The notes below the pieces were generated by a model. It made no database searches. It had not been told where the DNA came from and saw only the letters and a program-made list of their open reading frames with translations. From Saccopteryx bilineata (taxonomy: Eukaryota > Chordata > Mammalia > Chiroptera > Emballonuridae), in the NCBI RefSeq assembly GCF_036850765.1, contig NC_089493.1, forward strand, positions 12,959,632 to 13,023,631: a stretch of DNA of 64,000 nucleotides, given 5' to 3'. Made by a program: the position numbers and the translations under genes. Positions 23,881 to 34,910 of this stretch are shown piece by piece. Position 1 is the first letter of the stretch. Each line of letters starts with the position of its first letter.

Positions 23881-24254
23881 TTTATTTATTTATTGTATTT
23901 TTCTGAAGTTGGAAACGGGGAGGCAGTCAGACAGACTCCCACGTGCGCCTAACCGGGATCCACCTGGCATGCCCACCAGGTGGCGATGCTCTGCCCATCT
24001 GGGGCGTTGCTCTGTTGCAACCAGGGCCATTCTAGCGCCTGAGGCAGAGGCCATGGAGCCATCCTCAGCGCCCAGGCCAACTTTGCTCCAATGGAGCCTT
24101 GGCTGCAGGAGGGGAAGAGAGAGACAGAGAGGAAGGAGAGGGGGAGGGGTAGAGAAGCAGATGGGCGCCTCTCCTGTGTGCCCTGGCTGGGAATCGAACC
24201 CGGGACTCCTGCACGCCAGGCCGACGCTCTACCACTGAGCCAACCGGCCAGGGC
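23881..24254 (-). mobile_element. Long tRNA-derived bat SINE, antisense
   Basis: This is a full-length copy with A and B boxes at the right end and a (TTTA)n tail at the left. Flanking CCCTAGCCTTTTA (23868-23880 and 24256-24268) is a perfect 13-bp target duplication. Confidence 0.9.
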
Positions 24255-24268
24255 TCCCTAGCCTTTTA

Positions 24269-26752
24269 GATCGTTTCACCCACACCTACTTTTTCAGCAA
24301 TTCTTTTGAGATGTCTTGCTTTTATCTAGTTCTTCCAGTGCATTCAACCTCATTTTTCCCTTTTCTTTCACATTTACATTTCAGTGCTTATGTAATATCC
24401 AGTTAACTTAAGAATAGCATGCCACATGCACAAACAGGTAGGGCAGTGAGTATACCGTTTTAAGCAGCATTAATAAAAGTTTGAGTGACAGGAAACAATA
24501 ATTGCCTGGTGGTTAAGCCCTTCAGATCCCAGTGGGAGCAGCATGTTCTAGGTGAGCCCTAGAATGAAGGCAGTAAACCAGAGGCCTTCTAGAACAATGG
24601 CTTCTTAACCCTTTCCTCCAGAATAACACATAAACACATACAGATTTTACATGCATGTAACTCCTGGCATTGGAAACTGATTGCTTTTACAGACTATAAA
24701 ACTATTTTTAACAAATTGATCTCGTCATTCTAATTCAAAAATGAAAGACCATTTTCTCAAATATTTTAATGAATTCAGATTTGACAAATAAAACAAGATT
24801 AGTTTAATTATGCTCAAAATAAATTTCAGCAAGAGGACTGCTTTTGTTTAGCCTGAAAATAGTAGCTAGAAATTGTGCAGTGGCTTTTGACACAGCAGGA
24901 AGGATGAATGTCATCTTGTTTTAAAACTGTCAGTCAGTTTCAGCTCTTCTTGGTGACAAGTGCTAAAAACCTGATTCATGGTGATTATTGTGGCAAATGG
25001 AGTAAGAGTCCACATTTGGAAAAGCAAACTGACGCCTACTCCAGGGAACTAGACGTTTTCCCTGGCACTCTTTAGTTCATTTTACATTATTTCCTTTACC
25101 GTCCAGCCATTGAGATTGTTGTCAACAAGGTTTGTCAACATTGTGCCGTGTCGGCTAGAGTAGAATTATGAACCCACACTTCAGTTTGTTCTGAAGTAAC
25201 CCCCATAGCTATCTATGGTTTCCCTCCAGCCTATGGAGATCTTTCTGCATCTGTGGAAAGTTTACACAGTTGTCTCGTCCTAGTTCTCTCTCACAGCTGC
25301 TTGGCTGTGAGGGCGCACGGGTTTTCAGCAGAATCCAAAATGGTGTCTTAGGGCCTACATCTGAAAGATTTACCTCATTCATGTAATCACAGATATCTGT
25401 CAGGCCAAGTCAGGAATTAATCCTTCGTGTCATTTATCCTCAGCATTTACTTTCCCTCAATCTCAAACTAAGCAGAACTTCTACCTCAAGTTCGGCCCAG
25501 GGCTGCAAGGCCAGTCCTCTGGAAGCACAGTGAGCCCATTCTCTCTGCTGTGCGCATTTCCTGGCGGAGTCTCTGGTAGAGGCCCTGGCTCAGATGGAAT
25601 TGGTAAGGTCCCCAAGGTGTCTGTGAAGGTTGCTAATAGACAATCAGAGCCTCCATGTTGATGCAGAAGCTGGAGTCAATGCTAACGCATGAAGCTCAGT
25701 CTCCTGACCTAAGCAGCAAATCTAGATGTGTTGCCTAAATTCCATTTTAGGGGCTCTATCAGAGCAGAAAATACTGTTATTTACCTTTTTTAGCCAAAGG
25801 AATGTTCACCATTTGATAGCCTTTGCAGTTCCTAAAAGATGCGTTCAGAATAGGAATTCTTCCAAGACATCAGCACACAGAATCAGTGAAAGCCAAGAGC
25901 TGGCTGCACCCGGAGGCAGGCAGTCATTCGGCCAGTTGCAGTCAGAGGGAAATATTACTGCCACCAGTTCAACACCGGTCAACAGAAGGGCTTCTTCACC
26001 CTCTCCCTCTGTACTAACCTGCAGACCAGCTGAACCTGCCAGGAAGGGGACCCCAAGGCCCCTCCAGCCGTGAATGTGCTTTCTTCCCCTTTGCAGGGTA
26101 ATAGCAGCCTGCCGGGTGCGTCAGAAACACGGCTCTTTGGAGGCAGCTCTGTTTTAGTTAGGCAGCCTACTCACAATTAAGATCCTGCTTGTCTGAAATA
26201 CTTGTTGTTTGGAACACTGTAAGGCACTCCTTGGATTTTGTTGACATAAGCATCTATTGGCACTTACCACGTGTGGCTTTAGTTCATCATGGCAATCATA
26301 AAAGTAAAAACAAAATATGTGGGAGCTTCATCCTTGTTTATCCCCAACATCTTTCTGATAGATGAAAATTATTGCATTGGCAGGAGATGCAGTCTTTAGC
26401 TCATGTTACTGGAAAAGTTCTGAATATCGTCACATGGCGAGGAGGCTGACAGTTGGCTGTGTGACCCTACAGCATATAATGAGGCCCCAGGATGATCTAT
26501 TAGCTGACCACATACATTAGCACTCTATGCTACCTCATTTATTTGGAGTTAAATATGACATTTTTTAAAGTAACAGGAAAGAAATCCAAGAAAAATATCT
26601 ACAAATTTATAGAGCACATCAGTGGAACTACCTAGTGGTGAGAAGTCCCAAAGTCATTTACTTTAAGATTGGTTTAAGGAATAAGGATGTTTTGTGTAGA
26701 TGGGATGGCAGAATCATGATGTCAGATGTTTAAAAAGTTATCTTATAGAAAG
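24269..26752. other. Intron 2, no gene or clear repeat
   Basis: Mixed-composition intron. The overlapping frames at 25726-26073 have no recognisable domain or exon structure. This is one of the longer stretches where I recognise no repeat, so it is a candidate for ordinary single-copy intron sequence. Confidence 0.5.
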
Positions 26753-26763
26753 GTAATATTCTT

Positions 26764-27140
26764 GGCCCTGGCCGGTTGGCTTAGCGGTAGAGCGTCGGCC
26801 TGGCGTGCAGGAGTCCCAGGTTCGATTCCCGGCCAGGGCACACAGGAGAAGCGCCCATCTGCTTCTCCACCCCTCCCCCTCTCCTTCCTCTCTGTCTCTC
26901 TCTTACCCTCCTGCAGCCAAGGCTCCATTGGGGCAAAGTTGGCCCGGGCGCTGAGGATGGCTCTGTGGCCTCTGCCTCAGGCGCTAGAATGGCTCTGATT
27001 GCGGCAGAGTGACACCCCAAGATGGGCAGAGCATCGCCCCCTGGTGGGCGTGCCGGTGGATCCTGGTCAGGCGCATGCGGGAGTCTGTCTGACTGCCTCC
27101 TCGTTTCCAGCTTTGGAAAAATACAAAAAAAAAAAAAAAA
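26764..27140 (+). mobile_element. Long tRNA-derived bat SINE, sense
   Basis: This is a full-length copy. The tRNA-like head keeps a GCCCTGG/CCAGGGC acceptor-type pairing and an intact B box (GGTTCGATTCC). The body ends in TTTCCAGCTTTGGAAAAATA and a poly-A tail. Target duplication GTAATATTCTT lies at 26753-26763 and 27141-27151. It shows the family in sense orientation, which is useful for reading the antisense copies. Confidence 0.92.
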
Positions 27141-27524
27141 GTAATATTCTTTTTTGGTAAATCCAGAGGGTGTAGAAGGCCCAACAGGTGAATATTATAA
27201 AAAGACCTGTTTCCACTTGATGTAAGGGACATTTTCCAATATTTGTATCCCTTATACTCTCGTTTCTCTTCAGATCGCATAAATCACCTTTTACCAATAT
27301 TTGTATCCCCCCATCAATAATAACATGGGCTACTTTACTTTACAAAGTGTCTCCTCTTGGTGGCAGTATAGCACAGTGCCCTTTCCACCATGATTACACC
27401 CAGTTTGTGTTGTGACTTCTGTTTAATGTCTGCCTCCTTATTGATTTGCTGAGGGAGCCCTTCACTCAGGGGAGGCAGCTGGAGCACAGCGAAGTGTGGG
27501 TTCCCAAGTCTAGCTAAATGGACA

Positions 27525-27655
27525 CGTGTGGCCCTGGGCAAGCGGCCCAACTCTTCTCCACTTCAGTTTCCTCATCTATGAAATGGAGGTGACAGGAATG
27601 AGATGAGTTAATACCGCTCTAAAATGACTGACAAGTACTAGCTGTCAGGTGCTCA
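27525..27655 (+). repeat. MIR SINE, sense
   Basis: CTTCAGTTTCCTCATCTATG, then AAATGGAGGTGACAGGAATG and GATGAGTTAATACCG follow the MIR consensus. Confidence 0.7.
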
Positions 27656-27827
27656 CACCTGGTGGCCACGTGGTCAGCACCTGAGCGGAGAGGCAGATGT
27701 GAGTGGGAGGGGAAGCTAGACAGCATCTCAGGAATGCCATAGAAAGGTGTTCTTGTTGGAGAGGCTGGATGGATAACAGAATTTCTAAGGACAGTGGCAC
27801 TCTGGAGAGAGGGATTTAGGCTAGGTG

Positions 27828-27828
27828 C

Positions 27829-27861
<33 letters not shown>

Positions 27862-27866
27862 GTGTA
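27828..27866. repeat. (TG)n microsatellite
   Basis: About 39 bp of TG dinucleotides with one TTTG interruption. Confidence 0.95.
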
Positions 27867-28244
27867 ACACAAAGCCCCATACTTGTTGAGGACTTGACTG
27901 TCTCTCGAGTTTATAAGTGGCTACTCTGTGTATGATAAACACTTTATTAGAATGTTTTTTACTTTTGTTTCAATCCTTCTGAATAGATGAACTTTTTTCC
28001 TTTTTATACTTCAGGTTAATTTATTAGGGTTACAGTTTTTCTTTCTTTTTTTGTTCACTTCTGCCTTAGCTAATGTCTCAACCTGTAATTATTTTATTTA
28101 CAATGAAATAAGACACATACATTTTGTGAGCTTTTTCTGTATTCTAGAATGTATTCATGGTGCTGACTTTATTAAAATCTAGAGGGTCTGATTTCTAGTA
28201 TTTGTGAAGGATCAGTTTTTTTTATTTTTATTCATTTATGGTGA

Positions 28245-28455
28245 ACATGGTTTCTGGCATCACACTACTTGGGTTTGACTCAGTTCTGCCACTTCTTATC
28301 CAAGTCTTTGGGCCAGTTCCTTAAGTTTCTGAGCCCATTTCCCCATCTGAAAAGTGGAGTTACTGAAAGTACATTGGCTGTTCTGAGGACTAAGTGAATC
28401 AGTATGTGGAATGTGGTCAGCCCAGAGCCCGGCATAGAGAAGTCCTGGTAAGTGT
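28245..28455 (+). repeat. MIR SINE, sense
   Basis: TTGGGTTTGACTCAGTTCTG, then TTCTGAGCCCATTTCCCCAT and GTGAATCAGTATGTGGAATG match the MIR core and tail order. Confidence 0.7.
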
Positions 28456-29575
28456 GGGTCTCCCTCCCTCCTGGGAGTTGTACAGTCCTTCACTGCTCCA
28501 TGGTGTATCCTGTCGGTACTGTCGTACGCCGGAAGCACTGAGCAGAATAACGGACAGGGAACAGGAGCCTTCCTTCAAGCTCTTATTCTGGTGGGTGGGT
28601 TAGAGTAGAGTGTGTGCTGAACACTGGCGAGTGTGGGCAGAGTGTGGAAGCGCTGGTCTGGTCACAGCTCTGACTCCATAGTGGGCTGATCACAAGGGGG
28701 ACTGGGTTGAACTATGCCTGGAGGTGTTCGCATTTTTTAAAGGAAAGAGACTGTATTATACTCCTGGGGATGAATTGGGAGCCTGTCCCTTTCCTGGCAG
28801 GGTGTTTTTGCCTGCCCTTTCTCCTCCCACCTCTTCCTACCCTCCCACCTTCTCTAAACAAATGCAGATACCTGCTCTGCCCAAGAAGTGCAGTGCCCAG
28901 AGGCACCACCAGTTCCTCACCTAGGGGTGTGGCGCCACACCCAGGCTTTGCCCAGCTAAACCCTTGCTTAGTGAAAGTGTAGCACAGTGGACCTAGTAAG
29001 CTGTGAATTGCTGCCCAGAGATGTAAAGGCATTTGTCAGTATTGTTTGCAATTAAAGGTCTTTTCATGTTTTCCTCTCTTTAATCTGAAGATCTCTTTTG
29101 TTTATATAATGTCAGTGTCTGATGCTTTAGAATTTTAAAACAAGTTTAGAGGGGTACTTGAAGTGCTTGGTTGATATATGTGTATGAGATTCTCATTTAG
29201 AATTGTTGTTATTCATTTAGCAAAACCTAGAGGTTTTATCTGATGTCTAAAATGTCCTAGTTCTTCCAGAATTGGATTGTGGTTAATTGACCATAATAAC
29301 AGCTAGTTTCCCACAGCTAAAAATGTTGAGGAGAGAATAACAGAAAGAGTAAAAGCCTAACTTTGTCAGCAGTGTTTAGGTATGTAAATACTGAGGGTTA
29401 GACTTAGAAACATGTTTGGCATGAAATTGAAGAAGTATTTGAAACAGTACTAAAGGAGACTTTTTCGTGCAAGGATTTTTTTTTTTTTTTTGTATTGTAA
29501 CTTTCAACTTCCAATAAATTATCATTCTGCCTGTGAATTAAAGCAGTTAAATTCTTTTTTTCCCCTCATTTTCAG
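28456..29575. other. End of intron 2, leading into exon 3
   Basis: No extra exon was seen. Overlapping frames at 28707-29032 lie in a CT-rich patch and have no domain. A T16 run at about 29478 precedes the exon 3 acceptor region. Confidence 0.5.
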
Positions 29576-29794
29576 CTTATGGAAAAGTATTTCTAGTTCG
29601 TAAAGTAAGTGGTCATGATGCTGGGAAGCTGTATGCCATGAAAGTTTTGAAGAAGGCGACAATAGTTCAAAAGGCCAAAACCACAGAGCACACGAGGACG
29701 GAGCGGCAGGTCCTGGAGCACATCAGACAGTCACCATTCCTGGTGACACTGCACTATGCTTTCCAGACGGAAACCAAGCTTCATCTCATTTTAG
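29576..29794 (+). CDS. RPS6KA5: RPS6KA5 (MSK1) exon 3: N-lobe of first kinase domain
   Basis: This 219-bp exon encodes 72 whole codons, about human residues 60-131. It finishes the glycine-rich loop (YGKVFLV after the split Ala), then gives [11 protein letters not shown], whose Met-Lys pair holds the ATP-anchoring lysine (K81 by human numbering). Next comes the alpha-C helix segment [10 protein letters not shown], with the glutamate that pairs with that lysine, then [18 protein letters not shown] leading to the hinge. The acceptor is TTCCCCTCATTTTCAG, the donor TTTTAG/GTAAGT, and both ends are phase 1. Skipping it would keep frame but delete the catalytic lysine. Two residues differ from human as I recall (Val for Ile in RKVSG, Ala for Thr in HDAGK), both conservative positions. 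Confidence 0.97.
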
Positions 29795-31571
29795 GTAAGT
29801 GTCAGTTGTCACCACACTTTTTACAGAAACATGAGGGGGGGTGTCTTAAGTTGGAATGCAGTCAAAGGTAACATTTTGAACTTAGAAGTGAATATTTTAG
29901 CTTTTCATTCTTCTCTTTGTGGTGCCATTTCTGGGAGCCCCTGGATCGGGACCTCCTGGCCTGAGGGAGTTCACACTTCCAGATCACACTCCTTTATTCC
30001 TCTTTAGAAACACTGGAGTGGTCAGCTGCCCGGGGCGGTGTGCTTCCGTTCCAGTGTGAGGGGCTGGATAGAGGAGTGGGCACAGTCCTTGCCCTCGGAG
30101 TTCTCAGGAGTGCCCTGCTCTGGGCTGACGTGATGGACATCAGTAATTGGGAAAAATAAGAAAGAGAGAAATGATGTCTAGAGATGCTTTGCTTTTCTGG
30201 TGAGAAAGCTGCGTCCACAGCGAGTGCCCAGTCACCCCTTTGGTGGCCCCCGTTTCTGCCCACAGACACTTTCTGCAGCCTTCCCCTTCCCAGAGGGACT
30301 TGGCCCGTTGCACCTGAGCTCCGGGAATGCCCTCTGTCCATACTGCTAGTCCGCTTTGCAGAAGAGTTGCCTCCTTTTCTGTTCCTGCTACAAGTCAGCG
30401 GCAATACTTCCAGACCGCGCTCTGCCGTCATCCAATAGTTCATCTGTTACGGTTTTAGTCCCGTTCTTGTGATAATATGCATTTGTGTGTTATGATCCCG
30501 TTTTCAAATTCTCCTGATAGATAGATGAGATAGAAGTCACGTTATCTTACAGAGTGCTCTGCAAGCATTACCTATTCTTGAGTGCCCAGGGTGCCAGTGC
30601 TGCACGAAGTGTGACCCAGGGCGTCACTAACCCTCACGACAACGCTGCCAACACCCCCTCATTCGTGCCCGGAGGTTCCGGAAGCTGCGTTTCTTGATGT
30701 TACATATGTTGTGCGAACTTGAGCACGAAGATTGGAACTCAAGCCTGACTCATATCAAAGTTTGCCAAACAGTGCTGTCTGGTGTTTTTGATTATTGGTA
30801 GTGCAGACAGGTTTACATATATATTTGGCAATTTTACTGAATGCTCTCGTTTTGGAAATTAACTTTTGTTAGCGATGCCTAAAGTCACATTCCCGTTTTG
30901 AGTCATGAAGTTACACTTCTGGTTCATTTTTCAGTGCTTCCCACCACCCACCGACAGTCCTGAGTCTTCTGTACACACAGGCTGCAGCCTCGCCTGTCCT
31001 GTCCAAGTCCCCACTAATGTTGTGAACATTTTCAGCAGCACAATCGTTCCCTCAAGTGAAAACAATCATTCAGATGGAAAAAGGTAGAACTGAGTAGCTC
31101 TGCTCAAATCTGAGCTCGAGAGCAGCACGTGCTGTTTATTTCTGTTCCCTACCCGGCCAGGCCAGAGTTGACGAGGAAGCCTGCAGCCGCGAGGGCCGGT
31201 GGAGGAGTGGTTATCCTGTTCAGCTTCTCCCTTGACAGCAGACCAGCTCGTAAAAGTTAAATCGGGAGCCTGAGCTCACATGGCCAATGTGAGCCGGGGC
31301 AGTCAGAACCCACAGTCCTGGGCTCTGGACCACCACACTGTGGCTTCTCGCTTCCTTTTTTTTTCTGTTCTCTAACCATAACTGCACTCTTGCTGATGAT
31401 GTTTCTAATTTAAAAGGAGTTGAGTGAAATATTTTGTATTTGATTTAAAAAACAATAATTCTTGATAATGTTGCTTTTTAGTTGTTGGTTCTCCATTATT
31501 TTTGTTCATTGTGAGTGGCCTGTAAATACACAAAACAAAACTAGAAAACCCATTTCTTGTGCCAGCTCAAA
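29795..31571. other. Start of intron 3, nothing recognised
   Basis: The antiparallel overlapping frames at 29994-30443 and 30184-30438 sit in a GC-richer patch and show no domain. No repeat family was assigned. Confidence 0.5.
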
Positions 31572-31583
31572 AGTAGAATGTGG

Positions 31584-31918
31584 CCTGATCAAGCAGTGGC
31601 GCAGTGGATAAAGCATAGGCCTAGGATGCTGAGGACCCAGGTTCAAACCCCGAGGTTGACAGCTTGAGCGCAGGGTCTCCTCTTAAGCGTGCAGTCATAG
31701 ACATGACCCCATGGTCGCTGGCTCGGGTAAGGGGTCACTGGCTCGGCTGGGGCTTCCCTCCTCTGGGCCAAGGCACATATGAGAAGCATCAATGAACAAC
31801 CATAGTGCCACAATTACGAGCTGATGCTTCTCATCTCTCTCCCTTCCTGTCTGTCTGTTCCTATCTGTCTGTCTCTCTCACCAAAAAAACAAAACAAAAC
31901 AAAAAAACATAAATGAAG
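31584..31918 (+). mobile_element. tRNA-derived bat SINE, ~300 bp family
   Basis: The head CCTGATCAAGCAGTGGCGCA, B box GGTTCAAACCCC, AAGGCACATATGAGAAGCAT block and (A/C)-rich tail are present. The 12-bp target duplication AGTAGAATGTGG lies at 31572-31583 and 31919-31930. Confidence 0.9.
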
Positions 31919-32179
31919 AGTAGAATGTGGACTAGACATGTTGTTCCATCACGAGTGAGGTCATGCATCCAGGCAGTGTGCCCTCTACTCCTCACAGATA
32001 TGTTTTATATAGTTTCTCTCTGTGCCTGTTTCCAGTTGTTATTCAACTTTAAAGATAAAACTCTTCAGAAATCTAGAGAAAGACTTTATTGTAAAATGTT
32101 TTAGTGGTTCAGTTTTTTGTTTACTGTGCTTAGAAGACATACTACATCGGTTTTCCAAATACTGTGCTATATATACACT

Positions 32180-32620
32180 TAGCCCCTGCCTTATTTAGTC
32201 TGCTCAGGCTGCCATAATAAAACATCACAGATGGGCATCTCGTGGTTCTGGAAGCTGGAGGTTCAAGAGCAAGGTGTCGGCCGGCCGATGGGTTTCTTTT
32301 GAGGGCCTTGGTGTAGGAGGGGACCTGTTCGGGGTTTTGCCAACCAACGTGGGCCTGGCCGCCCTCTTGCTGCCTTTCCTCATGGTGGTTCCTCTGGGCG
32401 TTCAGACCCCTGCCATTGCTGTTTGTGTTCAAAGTCCCTCCTCTTCTGAGGACACCAGTCAAATCGGATTAGGACCGACCCTAAAGGCCTCATTTGAATA
32501 ACCTGATTACCTCTTTAAAAGCCCTGTCCCTAAATACAGTCACACCCTGTGAGGTACTGGGGTTAGGGCTTCAGTATCTGAATTTGGATGGAGGGACACA
32601 GTTCAGCCCAGAACTGACTG
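32180..32620 (-). mobile_element. MLT1-like LTR (ERVL-MaLR), antisense, solo
   Basis: The + strand reads as the reverse complement of an MLT1 LTR. TTAGTCTGCTCAGGCTGCCA is near the left end, TCTGGAAGCTGGAGG follows, and near the right come AAATACAGTCACACCCTGTG, GGGTTAGGGCTTCAGTATCT and the final GGGACACAGTTCAGCCC. It is a decayed ancient retroviral LTR with no internal viral genes nearby. Confidence 0.75.
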
Positions 32621-33059
32621 CTGAGGTTTAATGATAACTGACTTTGTTCAGCTTTTGTGTTCTATGAGAGGGTAATAGCAAGAATTTGATACTAACCATT
32701 TCAGGGACCCAGCTGACCTTTTGTCTGATAAATAAACAAGTGAACTCTATAGACCTTTTAAACAGTGATATTTTGAAAAATATTTTATTTCTACAAAAGC
32801 ATCTATATGCATATAGAGCATATAAAAAAGCCATAATAAGAGAAGAAAAATCTACTTTCACTTCCCAGTTTACCTATAACAAGGTAAACTTCTCCCTGTT
32901 ATTAATTAGTGTGTGTCCGTCTAGATCTTTGTGTGTGTGTGTGTCTTCATGCATGAATGTTTTATCAAAATGAGGTTGCCCACATGCATACAATTTTTAA
33001 TCAGAATATTTTCCAGTGAATGATGTCTGACTTTTCTGGTTAATAAGTTTTTATTTCAT

Positions 33060-33480
33060 AATATACAGTGGTACAACCTACTTATTGCTGAATAACAAAC
33101 CACTCTAAAGTTTAGTTGCCTAAACAATGAGTTATTTTCTCATGACTTCGTGGGTTTGCTGAACAGATCTCTGCTGGTTTAGCCTGGACTCACTCCTGTG
33201 GTGGTCAGCTGGGGAGCTGGCTGGCCTTGCAGGGCCAAGATGGCTTCACTCTCGTGTCTGGCAGTGGGTGCTAGCTGTTGGTGCGGCCTGCTCCTCCACG
33301 TGGCCTCTCAGCCGCCAGTGCCTCGAGCAGCTTCCCAGCATGGCGGTCTCAGGGCAGCGCGTGAGGACTGCCTATAGGGAGAGGCTGGGAGTCCCCCCGA
33401 GGACCACTGGGACTCGCGCAACCTCATTTCTAACACGAGACCAGCCCAGATTTAATGGGTGGGGAAATAGACTTCATTTC
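33060..33480. repeat. Ancient interspersed repeat, probably LTR-type, family unresolved
   Basis: TTGCTGAATAACAAACCACT near the left and GACCAGCCCAGATTTAATGG, then GGAAATAGACTTCA near the right are phrases common to an old mammalian LTR-type repeat I cannot name. The plus-strand open frame at 33268-33516 is incidental. Confidence 0.45.
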
Positions 33481-33489
33481 TTCTTAATT

Positions 33490-34520
33490 TTTAAAAAAAT
33501 ATTTTTTAAAAATTGAGGTGCAGCTGACATACAACATTATATTAGCTTCATAATGATTTGACATTTGACTATTGAAAACAATAGTTCTAGTTAACATCTG
33601 TCACCATACACAGTTACAGAATTTAGTTGCTATTGTGATAAGAACTTTGAGCAATTCTTTTCTTAGCAACTTTCAAATATGCACTACAGTATTATTAACT
33701 ATAATTGCCATGCACAGAATATCCCCATGCCTTATTTACTTTATAACTGGAAGTTTGTACCTTTGACTCCTTCACTCATTTCATCCTTCCTTCTCCTCTG
33801 GCAACCACTAGTCTGTCTGTTCTCTGTATCTGTGAGTTTGCTGGCTTTATTTATTTATATATTTGTATTTTTCTGAAGTGAGAAGCGGGAAGACAGAGAG
33901 ACAGACTCCCGCATGCACCTGACCCGATCCACCCGGCACGCCCACCAGGGGGCGATGCTCGGCCCATCTGGGGCATTGCTCTGTTGCAACCAGAGCCATT
34001 CTAGTGTCTGAGGGAGAGGCCATGGAGCTGTCTTCAGCCTCCGGCCAATTTTGCTCCAATGGAGCCTTGGCTGCAGGAGGGGAATGAGAGAGATAGAGAG
34101 AAAGGAGAGGGGGAAGGGTGGAGAAGCAGATGGGCACTTCTCCTATGCGCCCTGGCTGGGAATCGAACCCGAGATTTCCACACACTGGGCTGATGCTCCA
34201 CCACTAAGCCAACTGGCCAGGGCTGGCTTTTTTTAGATTTCACACATAAGAGAGATCATATGGTATTTGTCTTTCTGCTGTCTTAATTATTTCACTTGGC
34301 ACAGTGCCTTTAGGGCTCATCCATGTTGTTGGTAAGATTTCATTTATTTTTCAGGGCTGAATAATACTCCCATGTATGTATGTGCCGCGTTTTCTTTATT
34401 AATTCATCAATGGACACTTAGGGTGTTTCTCAGCTGGACCATGGCACACTATTTGGTGTGAATGGTTTTTATTTGTCTCTAAGTTTTGCTGAAAGTGTGG
34501 ATCATGGCGGTTTACTGTCA
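33490..34520 (-). mobile_element. Ancient L1 3' end, antisense, split by a SINE
   Basis: CAGCTGACATACAACATTAT, ACTATAATTGCCATGCACAG and CTGGCAACCACTAGTCTGTC precede the inserted SINE (33849-34221). AAGAGAGATCATATGGTATT, GGGCTGAATAATACTCCCAT and CATCAATGGACACTTAGGGT follow it. These are consecutive parts of one antisense L1 tail. Confidence 0.8.
33849..34221 (-). mobile_element. Long tRNA-derived bat SINE, antisense, inside L1
   Basis: This is a full-length but moderately diverged copy inserted in the L1. A 9-bp direct repeat, GCTGGCTTT, lies at 33840-33848 and 34222-34230. Confidence 0.88.
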
Positions 34521-34852
34521 TCCTTGCTATTCTCTAAGGTAAAAATTTTGGGAGCAGATGTGAGGATTCAGTTCTAGGCTGTCATGCCCCTGCTGGGATT
34601 CATGGCTCACTAGATTTTTAACCAGGCTTATTCCTTCAGGATAAAATTTGCCTGATTGTAACAGGCTTCTCAAATTGATAAGATTATTATAGTGTTAGCA
34701 TCAACTCGACAAGTTCTTACCTTTGACATTTGCCAGATATGGAATATAGCATTTCTCTCAGAGCCTTGTGTGTCTGACTGTTCCCTACAGTGTTCTCCAT
34801 TTAGTTGTTACTGCCTTGCAGCCCTTTACATTGTTTCTGTTGTCCTCTGAGT

Positions 34853-34910
34853 CAGGGGTCAGCAGTGGCAGACTAGATTTGGCCTCTGGGCTGTGATTTG
34901 TTGACCCCTC
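34853..34910. mobile_element. Small hAT-Charlie-type remnant
   Basis: The 58-bp piece starts CAGGGGTCAGCA and ends TGTTGACCCCT, which are inverted hAT-type termini. The middle AGATTTGGCCTCTGGGCTGT resembles the inner end of an old mammalian hAT. Flanking 8-mers do not match, so it is old or internally rearranged. Confidence 0.55.

Noticed and set aside
23287..24238. Proline/arginine-rich open frames of 125-177 codons
   Set aside because: They lie over antisense SINE copies, and similar peptides recur at every other copy of the SINE (for example 45664-46095 and 62939-63276).
26764..26842. Intact tRNA-like cloverleaf with A and B boxes, possible tRNA gene
   Set aside because: It is the head of a full-length SINE with a target duplication and poly-A tail, and the same head occurs in other copies across the window.
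29994..30443. 149-codon minus-strand frame just downstream of exon 3
   Set aside because: It overlaps an antiparallel plus-strand frame in a GC-richer patch, has no domain and lies within the intron with no splice evidence.
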